This document shows positions 50,654 to 62,600 of a stretch of 64,000 nt of DNA, piece by piece. The notes under the pieces are model-generated. The model saw only the letters and a program-made list of their open reading frames with translations, ran no database searches and had not been told where the DNA came from. The stretch covers positions 88,899,389 to 88,963,388 of the forward strand of contig NC_084759.1 in NCBI RefSeq assembly GCF_028858725.1, read 5' to 3'. The stretch is from Colius striatus. Taxonomy: Eukaryota > Chordata > Aves > Coliiformes > Coliidae. Position numbers and translations under genes: made by a program. Positions within the stretch are counted from its first letter, which is position 1, and every line of letters starts with the position of its first letter.

Positions 50654-53600
50654 CTGTGGAAGAGAAGAGATGGTGCCACCCCACAGGGTCTACCTCACCA
50701 CTTGAGCAGGGCAGAGGCAAACCACCCTCACTAGACTGGGGACATCACAGTTGGTACCCAAGGACCAAATCTGAGGGGGAGGAAAGAAGGTCAAGGCTGT
50801 GAAACACATATTTTCTGTTATCCATGGTACAGCAAAGGCAGAGCTACTTTTGACTGCAAGGAGGTTATATTTGGCTTCAAACCATGTCCTGGGACTGGGC
50901 AGAACTAGGCTGATTTCCTGCCTTTTGCAGGCCCCCAGGTCTTGGCAATTCATCCCTCTGACATGGGTAACAATACTCCTCTGATGAGTCAAAGAAACCT
51001 GAGTACCATCGGCATGTGAGGTTACCAAAATCTTGCCGAAGTAGCAACCGCAGGGGCATGTGCCTGACTGAGGGACAGTGAGAACATCTGGCTCACCTTC
51101 GACTCTGGCTCTGGCATCCAAATCTGCATCTCTGAGATCTTCCCCATACTGTGCAACACCTAGAAGAAAATAATTGTTTGCACCATGTGAGAATGAACTT
51201 AAACCCCATGCTACTTTCAGTTCTGAAAAAGCAGAGCAAGTCAGAGCAAGGTGACATTGATAAAACCATGAAAAGCTGAAAATGCTTTGAAGTAGAAATT
51301 ACATAGTGGTTTCTCTGTATCGGCAAAGAGTGAAGAAAGTTTCAGTAGTTTGTATAAATATATGACAGCTGGTCATCAAATGGTCGTGTGCCTAACCAGT
51401 GTTTTAAGGATAAAAGAACAGTTTTACAAAGTCATTTGTAAAAAGCAGGACTTGGCTCAGAAATCCACGTGAACTACAGCTTCTCCAGTTTGGTTTTTTT
51501 TTTTCTCTCTGAGTACAAGTGAAAATGCTTTTTCACATGACAATTTGAGAAACAGCAAGGTGAAGTGACTGCCACACCCCAGGGACACAGAGTCTGTTAG
51601 GAGTGAGGCTGCTTGGATCACAAACTAGAAACTAGAGAAATGCAAATATGGAGCTTTCAAAGTGTACAACTATCTAGCTTATCTAGATACTAGTATCTAG
51701 TACATTATCTAGTGTATCTAGTTATCTCTTGGCTATCCAGGCAGCACAAAGCTCACTGAGGATTCTTCTTGAGAATAAACTGTAACAATCACAGAGGTCC
51801 TTGGGGGCAAGCAAATGTTTCTGGAAGAGACAGCTCACCATCTTTGTAACTGCTACTCACAGGCAAAGAGGAAAGAAAAGAGAAATTAGGTGACTTGAAA
51901 GACAGCAAGTAATGAGGACTATAGGGCAAATATGACATTCTGTCAAATGGAAGTAAAGGGCTGAGCTTAAATAACACATCCATGGCTCTGCCATACAGCA
52001 GTTGTAACTATAATGGACACCCTTTAATGGTTTCCCTGCCCTCCCCCAGACTGTTGTAAAGGGATTTATTTCACTGTGACTGGGAATCCAGCCCAATGTG
52101 TGTCATTCTGAGGAGACTCAGACATTACCAGACCCACTCATTATGAATTCATAATGCTGAGCTAATGGTACTGTCTCTTGAAAGGAGAGGCAGAAGGAAT
52201 ATATCAAAAAAGAGAAAAATGCTCACATTTCCAGATTGCTGTACAGGAAACAGCTGTGAACAGCTGTAATGACCAAAATTGCCTCAAAACCATACAGTGA
52301 TTAATCTGTGATAGTATAACTAAGGTTATACTTAGGTCTGAGGAGATTTTCCTCTAGACATGAGATACAAGGCACGAGCTTCCTTTTAATTCTCCAGTGT
52401 GGCAACACACTGTGGAATGTTGTGATTCAGTTGAGATTCTTGGCTTTGCTTTATTTAATACCAAAGTAAAGCAAAAAACACCCGCAAACAACAAAAAGGC
52501 AGTGGTTCACGTCCTTTTCTGGGATTCTTCCCCAGCCATTCTAGGAGTCTCTACACATTACAGGGTATGAAGCATGAAATCAGACCTTCCAAGCTGCTTT
52601 TCAGCCTTTTAACAGAGATATTGAAAGCAAACCAACGGTCTGTACCTCTCTGGCTGCTCTCTCTCCTGCCTGTACGGCCCCTTCCATGTATCCACTCCAT
52701 TGGGTGGCTGTCTCTGTACCAGCAAAGTAGATTCTGTCAACGGGCTGGCGAATGACCCTTCAAAACAAATGGAGAATGTCAGATGACAGGTAACAAGAAG
52801 GTGATGATCCTCCTAAAAGCAATTTATAGGCTTTAATGGAGTGCTCAGCTTCCGTTGTCCTGAATTCCTGCACACCTGGGCTGGGGAGCGCATTGCAACA
52901 AGCTGTTCTTGCAGGACCACCTACTTGCTTCTGTACACAAAACTCAAGGTCTGAGAGAGAGAAAATTTAGGGCACAAATCGGTGCCCAGTATCTGTGCAA
53001 AATAATTCAAGCCTTATTTTTGTGCTGGGATAAGGAGATAATTCCAACAGCCTCCATAAATGCAGCGCAGCTGATAGATTTATGTCTTCTGCATGGCAGC
53101 TTTGTTGTTACTCTGCCATTAGGTGAACCTCCTTTAGCAGAGGAGGTGGACTAGATGATCTCTAGAGGTCTCTCCCAACCCCTACCGTTCTGTGATTACA
53201 ATAGGATGTGAATGATGTTTTTGCAGTGATGGGTGGCTAATATCAGCTTCTAGTGGGAGGCTGGACTTGCCTGGTTGCACATCCTGACAAAATGGGACAG
53301 CAGCTGAAGACACCAGCATTCAGGGAGCTGCATTTGCCTTGTAGGGTCATATAGAGCAGCCCTTCGGCAGTGCAAAGCTGCTCAAGGACTCCAGCCAACC
53401 CAGCAACCAAGCAATAGGTAGGGAGTTCCCTTTTGCATAGAGAGATGTGCTTGCTCTAAGGGCTCCCTTCTAACCCCCGATTAGGTTTTCCCTGTTTGTC
53501 TGACACCAGCTGCTGTTTGCTCTTACATCAGAAGTCTCAATCATCAGTGGCCAAGTGTTCAGATAAACTACAACAGAGGGTTCTGTGCACAAGATGGCTT

Positions 53601-56600
53601 CTTCCCACGTATATCTTGGCACCAAGGCAGGCTGTAACTCCCTGATGGACACGCTAAGGAGCTCATGCTGACACGGATTGCCTGGTCTTCAGCTACGGAT
53701 GCAACATCTGTTTGGTGGTTCCTATGAGATCCTGAACCAGATCTTCCACACATTTTTCAGTGATGTACCTAGTATTAATCAGTATTAACTAACACATTCC
53801 TTTAGTAGCATAGCAATTCTGCAGGGAGAGGGCACGGGAGGCTTTTCTGGGTGGGAAGAGGGAACGAGTTTTCATGTAAGGGTTTTGTGCCTTCCCCTTG
53901 TGACGTGACAAGAGGAGCTACAATGAGCTTCACCAGAACCTGATGCTCCACTTACACAGTCCGTGAAGGCTTTTCATCTATCTGAGATGTGTGCCCTCTA
54001 TTGCAAATACTACATAGCACCAAATACTGTAAGTAACCTAGCAGGGAAAGGTTTTGTAGCTCGGGCTTGCGACTATGTTCTGATTCCTTGAAAGTCACAT
54101 GGGAAACTCTGCTCTTATTGAAGTCAACAGCAAGATCCTTGTTAGCTGGGGTGCAGAGGAGCAGAAGGAGGGTTGGAGTTCCCCCAGTATGCTCCATATG
54201 CCACATTTGTTGCATAAGACCATTGTTGTACGTAAGCTATGTAAGTTAGAAAGCAAAGCATTCTCTGTCTCACCTTCCATAAGAATACATTATGCCTGGT
54301 GGGAAGTAGGCTGTGTAACAACCTCCTGAATATTGCTCCATGCTCCAGTTCTTTTCTTCATAGTGCACAGGCTGTAAGTATTAGAAAACATTAGAAAGTG
54401 AAACAGAGGCAGAGAAATTGGAAATAAAAACCAAATTTCCTTTGAAGAGCAGAAAAAAATCAGACTAAGGGTATCTGTCAAACAAGTGCCATGCCACCTG
54501 GCTAATGCTATCCCATCCACCCAAAACAAGTCTTTGCACTTTTACAGAAACACCAGCTTCCCATGGGGAAATGACAGGACAGATTAAACCGTGCACTACC
54601 TTCTTTTTTCTTGTAAAGAGTGAGACTGGCAGCTCTTTTCTTCCTGTACTAGACGGCTGCTGCCCTCCCCCTGGGAGTACATATTGTATGGCACAACATG
54701 CCATTTTAAGTATACATTAAGTACCAGGAATTTTGGCTTCATCCTCCAGAACAAAGGAGTAATAATACTGTACACTAGAGGTGAAAACACATTAATTTCT
54801 TACATGTAAAGCCTCTTCCATCCTCATTGCTTTGGCATACGCCTCACAGATCTTCTTCTTCCTATGTGAAAATAAAGTCAGAGCCAGAAAAAAAATGTGG
54901 GAAAAAACTTCTCAGCTATTGCTCTTATTAAAAAAAAACCAAAAACCACATTTATTGCAACACATTGGAAAGAAAGTCAGGTTTGACTTTGTTTTTAAGT
55001 CTGATTTCCAGTTCTTATCTTAACATGTGTATCTCAAATGCTGATACCTAAATGTGACATTCAAAATGGACCTAGGCAATGGGAAATGAAGGTTGACTTT
55101 GGCAACGAGCTCTAAAAAAGTAAATCTCTGTGCAGTGATTTTAGGATGCAGAGCCAATTCATTCACATGTTCACTGGTGTAAGACCAGAAGAGAAACACC
55201 ATAAATCAACGAAACCCCTAAAGATTTACTGTAGCTGAGAAGAAAATATGAGCTAGAGAACACTACTCACATTCCAAAGCAGAAGTCCTCTTTCCCTTGT
55301 ATGTGTATCAAAAAAATCACTTAAAATGTACTGTTTGCTCATTTCACAGACTAACAGAGAAATCATACTGTCATACACACAGACATTTAAAAATTTTACC
55401 AGGCAATCTGAACGTGAAGGGTACCCAATACTACCGACATCAGTGCTCCCTATATCCTTGGGGTGATGCATCTTCAGTGGGGATGCAGTCTGGGAATGTA
55501 CTCAGCAAAATCTTTGCAGTCCACACAGAGACGCAGAGCTGCTAAGTCATACCATGGAAGAGTAGGCAGGGCTTGGAAACTCAAGAGATATCCATAATGG
55601 GATGGATACTACCATTAGTATCTTGGCCTGCTTATGCTAAAAGCTCAATTTTTGCCCCAGTTTTGAGAATTGGTAGCTGCACTGAGCATGTGTGTACATG
55701 CACATGCACACACATATTCCTGTGGGGAATTAACACTTATAAACATGTAACAACACTTATAAACTTACCAACACTTATAAATACATGAAGGGTGGGTATT
55801 GAGAGGATGAGACAAGTCTATTTCCTGCAGTGTCCAGTGACAGGGCAAGTGATAATGGGCACAAGTTCCACTTCAACATGAGGATAAACTTCTTTGCTGT
55901 GATGCTGTGAGTGTGAGGGAGCCCTGGCACAGGATGCTCAGGGAGGGTGTGGAGTCTCCTTCTTGGGAGGTTTTCAAAACCCACCTGGACATGTTCCTGT
56001 GTGATTTCATCTAGGTGAAGCTGCTTTAGCAGGGGGTTGGACTGGATGATCTCTAGAGGTCCCTTCTAATCCCGACCACTCTGTGATTCCATGAAGCATC
56101 CCTGAGAACTGACTTATTTCTGAACCATTTATAGCTTCTGAACTCTTACCTTTCTTCCTTACTGAGATGGGCCAGTTTAACAGCTTTTCTGGTAAGGATG
56201 AAACTGAAAAGAAAAATATGGCATATAAATATCATGCAGTATTAGCACCTCAGCTGATGCACAAGCTCTAAAGAGGAGACAGAAAAAGTACTTTAGTGGT
56301 ATGTAATGGGCTTGGCATTTTTATCATACTTCATCACTTAATAATGATAGGTCACGGAGGTGAGAAGGCCTTCATGGAGTACCCTGAGGAGTTGAGAGAC
56401 AGAGCACACATTTGCAGAGGGCAGGTGCAGAAGACTACCTGGCAGCTACCAGATGAGAAAGCTGCAGATTGAAGGGTGTTTTCAAAGCTGCCAGCATTGA
56501 CCTCACTCTGCTCTGTGGGAATGAACTCTCCATCCCCACTGACTCAGGAAAGTATACCTGAAGTGGGCAGAGAGATGTGTCCAGCAAACTAGCCTGCACT

Positions 56601-59600
56601 GCCTAACCTCTTATACCTAGGTCTTGTCCAAAAGGACTGAGACTCTGAGTTTTCTTGAGCTTTTGAAGTCTTGCAGACAGTTGGTGATACCACTCACTGC
56701 CTATGTCATCTGGTGTTAAGAAGTGATGGGAGCCTGCTGCTCTGACAAGCACTGCACAGTATCATGGGCTAGTCCTGTAAGAACCAGGATTCATATATAT
56801 CCAGCTTGAAGAAAACAGATTTGGTGATTAGTTCATCTGACCTCACTGGAGATATCTGGGGGATGAAGTATGTTCCTGCACTCTTTTAGAAAAGTTGCAT
56901 AAATCCACAAGGAGAAAGCAGGAAATTGTTTGCTGTATGGGCTTTGGGAGGCTTATTGCTCTTAGATCCTGGAAGTTTTTAAGCCTTGAGCATGCTCATA
57001 AACATGTACAGTTCAGTAGAAGTGACAAGCTTTCCTTGACAGATACTTAAGGAGTAGTTGCCTGACATTTATATTGGCCTTTTTTTGGCAGTCTCACCTC
57101 AGATTACAGTGGAAACATTTGTAAAGATTGTTTGTTCACATTGGCTTAAGCTATTTTAAAACCCAGACAAGGCTGTAACATATTTTCCCACCTGTTTGCC
57201 CAAACTACAACTTTTTTACTTGGTATTGTCTTCAGAATCCCTGTTTCTTCACTACACAGCTGTTGACCTGCTCAGTCACCAGCTGGTGTTTGGTGTCCTG
57301 CCTCAGCTCAATGGGGAGAGGGATTTCTTGGACAAAGCCAGGTAAGAAAGGGATTTATTTCTAAATCTACTCCAAGACAAAAAAAAAAAAAAAAACAAAT
57401 CAACAAACCAAAACCAGATTAACTGGATGCTTAAAATGAGCTACAGCTGAATTCAGCAACTGCTTCCCAACCATCTCTTTTGTACTAGGCTATTTGTAGC
57501 AGAAGCTTCACCTAAAAGTTTATAGGGACTAAGAGAGGAACAAGAGGCTTGTCAGAAGCGCTCTCCTCCATCTATGAAGACTGTGGGAATGGGCACCACT
57601 GATGCAACCTGGCCATTTCCCCTCTTCCTCCTTCTCCCACTCCTTCATATAAAAAGAAATACACATCTGTTAAGCACGAGGTAGAAGCTCCTAACCCCAT
57701 AATAGCAGGGAAAGTTCCATCAGGTTTCGTGTCATCTAAGGTTACTCCAATTGGAGACTCTTCATCCTCAAGGAGAAGGGAACCACAATAACCTACAGGA
57801 GGAAAAGAAAACAAAATGCTTGTCAGAGAAACTCATTGATGATCACTGTTTCTGACAGTAATGAGCAAGGAAAATTATCCATAAAACAAATTTTGCAGTA
57901 ATTTCTTTGTCACTGATAAAGACTGTTTATAAACTGACTGTTTTTGTAACAGTCTCACTTCTCCCTTCATGCTGACTCTGAGAAATTTTGTACACAGACT
58001 TATAAAAGTCATATTTAAATTCCATTATTACTTAGTAAGGAATTTCTGTGGATTGTTACAAGTCCCTTTGGCTTTCCATATAGGGGGCAATAAACATCAA
58101 AAATCCCCCTGTATCTAGCAAGAACCAGGAAGGCTCATTCCACAAGTAGCTCTGGCCTAAACAACAACAGCAGAAATAAAATCCAGTGTAATTACATCTG
58201 GTCAATGCAGGCTCAAGTTTACACCCGGTATTGGTTTTGCTGATGATAAGACTGTCAGGAATCGTGTTCTGTAACAGTAATGCAGCAGAAACATTGGCTG
58301 TCTCATCTAGCAACTTAGCAGGACATGTTTCAGATGAACAATCAAAAATTCCCACATAGATAATGATGTATAAGCCTGCCTACATTTATTTCTAATCCTG
58401 ATGGCCTATTTATGCCCTGAAATATGCAAAATTATATTCTTTTGATTAAGTGCTTGCCCAGTGCGACTCTCAGTATTGTCCACAGGAAGTGGAAGCTAAT
58501 CTCTTCATACAAAGAGTTCTGGAAATGGTATCAGTTAAAGCTGAGAAACACATGATGTTGTAGTAAATGGAAAAAAAAATCTTGAGTTAAATAAAAATCT
58601 AACCCACTTTTTCTCCTCTGAGATATCAAGTCTGTAGAACAGAGGATTAAAACCAGGGACTATTCTTTGCTTACACCTTTAGGTCTCCTTGTCATCTACT
58701 GCAAATTCTCTCTGGCTGCCCTAACTCTGTCCAGTTAGAAGTAGGGACCTGCTGCCGCAAGGTCACTGTCTCTGTGCCCTGCAGATTTCAGAAACGCATC
58801 CCATGGAAAACTGCTCTCTCAGTCACATCTCCTCAGTCTGCAACAATGAGATTTAGGATCCTATTTGGATCTGGACTTGTCTTTCAGACAAGGCACGCAC
58901 TACAGCTTGGAGGAAAAGCTGTCCTTTCTAAGGAGCTTTACCTCTCATCCCTCTGTGGGTCTGGTTTTGGGGTTTTGTACATTTAACCTCCCTTGGATTT
59001 ACTCCCTGACAGACAGCAGAGATTCAAAATTTGCATAGCATGGAGCTCCCAAGTCCTTCACTTTGCCCACGTACCTTTCTTCTGCCAGAAGGCTTCCCTG
59101 TAGTACATCATGCATTTTATGACACACCCCATAGGCAAACGCTGAATTAACTGGTTTCTCTTTGGTGGCAGTTCTGGGTTGTAATGAATCTTTGTTGTCA
59201 GGATTGGAGGGATGGCACTGATCACATACTTGCCCTGAAATGTAAGACACAGTATAGACAAGGCTCGGCCTCTGGTTGACCTCACATTGCAAGACACCGT
59301 TTGAAAGTCTTTCTTATCAGTTTTTAACAGCATTCCCACACCTGACTTTGCTACTTGGATTTTCCACACATTTTCAGGTAATCAAAGTATTTCCACCATT
59401 TCAGAAAAAAGGGAGCTGGGAAAAACATGCTGTTTTGTGGTTGCATGACTATTGACAGCTTTCTGGATGCTACAGGACCAGATTTGAAACTTGTCTGGAG
59501 ACAGGCAAATGGGATGAAATGGATCTTATGGCACAGGTAAAACGGCCTTTTATCATCCCCAGGAAAATATGACCCACATTTGTCCAAATTATGAATTGTT

Positions 59601-62600
59601 TAAAAAAAAAAACTTTTGTGCATGTTCACAGGATCCTACTTCAGGATAAACAACACTGATGGTGATTCAAGCCTTCCTAAACATGCTCCTTCCCTTTTGA
59701 TGACTGTGTGTCTGACTGGAGCAATGAAGAACACTGCTTCAGGGCTCAGGGTGATACTACACCACAACAGATGCTGCTGGTCTCTGGTGCTCTAGTGTTG
59801 ATGGGCCTGCTGAGTGCAGGAAGCTCATCTCCTTTGATTTGGTTGCCACTTAGCCAGCATTGAAGGAGAAACCAGTGGTTTAACTGCAGGGTTTAAAATG
59901 CCTGAGCGAGGGAGAAAGTCCCTCCTCCAGATCATCTGTAGACCAGCTTGGCAGTTTCTCTGCCAAACAGCCTCGTCCTTTTCTGTTAGATTTCTCTAAA
60001 TATTCTCTAAACACTACCACTAGTGAGACAGGGGTCTTGCAGACTGTGGTGGCCCTGCACAAACCCCTGTGCTGCCTTGCGAGTGCCACTGAGGGTAATC
60101 GTATACTGATGGAGCATTTCACAGCACCACTGCACAGAGGCAAAGTCTTACTAAAGGCATTTGAGATGTCTTTTTTTTGTTGTTGTTTTTGTTGTTCTGC
60201 AAACCACAACCGGTTTTTCCCCTTTATCTGAAATGCTCTCAATGAAGAACTAAACTGTAAAAATATAGAATCACAGAAAAAGTTAAGGCAGAAGAGTAGT
60301 GACAGAGACTGTCTAGCAGAACACCATGAACAGACTCAGTCATAAATCAGTCTGTAAAGCAGGTTTCACAGTAGTCAGTGTACTCTCAGAAATAGACACA
60401 CACAAATGGATACTTCCTGATTACATCTGGCTAAGAGCTACAACAGACTTATTCCTCTACTAAACGCATATTCTACTTCTATTCTGATCAAATTACCTCA
60501 TATATCTCCTGGTTTAGAGTCTCCACAATGACATTATCACCTGTCTGATCAATACGGACCACAGGTCTCTCCAGTTTAACTCTGTCTTTGAGGCGTTCCA
60601 TTATCTTTTCCGATATCTGACCAGAACCCCCTTTAAACTTCCTCTCCTAAAAACAAACAGAAAAGAAACACAAACAAAAATTCATCATCATTAATCGCAA
60701 TGACAAGAAACCCCAGGTCAAGTCTCCAAGTCCTAAAGGCACATAAATAGACTTTCAGAAGAGCAAAGGCATAAACCTGATCCTCGGTGAGGATTCCTAC
60801 CTAAACCACTTTGCAACGGCTTCCTCAGTTAGCTGGCTACAAAAAGCCTAGAAAACAAACACATATAATGCAGGCATTCTAGCTAGTATAAACATTTCAC
60901 TTCTTTAAGAAAGGAGTTTTGAGTGTTCTACCCATTACTATGCTACCAAAATGCTTGTGTATGACAAAGACACTGACTTGCATCTGTACAGCAAAACCCT
61001 GCACCCGTCCAGAAGCAAGACAGAACTTTAACTGGGTCTGGTCTCGACTGCAGCAGACAATGAGCTTTATCTGCCCCTGGGACGACACAAAGACATTGCT
61101 GTCTGGAAAAAAGCACAATCTGTGACATATTTCCTTGTGATGTCTGTGCAGAGGCTCTGGGGAGACGCTAACCCTCTTTTATCTACCAGACACCAGCTTT
61201 ACATCACGCACCTCACTGTTACATATGAGATGTTGGTACTAGCAGGGAGGAGAGATCCACAAAGTCTTGTGCTGAAAGACTGAAATGGCTTGTCATGGCT
61301 GCTAAGTCAGAAATAGAGTTATGGTAAACTGACTTTGATTGGAGTGAGGGGAGAGGAAAAGATGGTAGAAACCAAGAAAGCTTGTCCCATCCAGGCATAA
61401 TGAAAAAGAGGTGCTCCTGCCAGGCTTGCTTTCCGCCTCCACATGTCTTATTTAGTATCTTGGGATTAATTCTGTTTTTAATTCTTGCTGTAATATCTAG
61501 CAGTAGCTGACATGGAACAGCAACTGTGGCTGAGGGACTCCTGAGGAGAAAGGCTCTTAAGTCTTACTCCTACCTCAGGACAGCATTAACTCTACTTTTA
61601 TCTGCCTGACACATGGTTGTCTATTCTTACTCCAACAGACAGATGATGATGGAGACTTTGCATTTCTCCAGGCTACTTTTCTTAATGTCTCCCTATCCTG
61701 GCACACTTGGAAGAGTGTGGTACCATATCCACTTTTGCTGTTGGCAGCTTAAGTCTGAAATGCTGTATGTGGATGCATCAAGACGAGTGTGGCCAGCAGG
61801 TCAAGTGAGGTTCTACTCCCTCTCTACTCTGCCCTGGTGAGGCCTCATCTGGAGTCCTGTGTCCAGTTCTGGGCTCCTCAGCTCAAGAGGGACAGGGAAG
61901 TGCTGGAGAGAGTCCAGCGCAGGGCCACCAAGATGATCAGGGGACTGGAACATCTTTCATATGAGGAAAGGCTGCAGGAACTGGGGCTGTTTAGTCTGGA
62001 GAAGAGGAGATTGAGAGGAGATCTTATTAACATTTATAAATATCTAAAGGGTTGGTGTCAGGAGGTTGGGACATCCCTTTTTTCTATTGTAGCTAGCAAC
62101 AGGACAAGGGGTAATGGGATGAAGCTGGAACACAAAAAGTTCCACTTAAATATAAGAAAAAACTATTTCACTGTGAGGGTGAGGGAGCCCTGGCACAGGC
62201 TGCCCAGAGGGGTTGTGGAGGCTCCTTCCTTGGAGGTCTTAAAGACCCGCTTGGACATGTTCCTAGGCGACCTGATCTAGGTGAACCTGCTTCTGCAGGG
62301 AGGTCGGGCTAGATGATCTCTAAAGGTCCCTTCCAACACCTACCATTCTATGATTCTCTTATTCTATGATTCTATGTGCTTTCCGAGCCTGCATTAAATG
62401 AGGTAGGGGGCTAATAAAGAGTGCTGACATAGGAAACACAAATTATTTGCAGCCCCTCCCCCCTTTTCTGGAACTTCCTCCAGAACACGATGCTCTGCAG
62501 ACAATCAGGCACCTGCCATGACCAAAGCAAGAAACAAGCTGAAGTAGCTCATTAACCATGTTGCCATGTGAGCTGTCCCAAGAAGGAAGAGCCTTTGCAA

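Larger units (their letters stand above)
54862..56149 (-). other. MAOA: MAOA intron 10
   Basis: This intron is 1288 bases long. It contains a triplicated AACACTTATAAA unit and a CR1 3' end in the antisense orientation that together fill its first 380 bases downstream of exon 10. Confidence 0.85.

Noticed and set aside
61789..62280. 163-codon open frame as a host gene inside MAOA
   Set aside because: It is the CR1 ORF2 C-terminus, matching the copies at 6791 and 35508 and ending in the CR1 tail.
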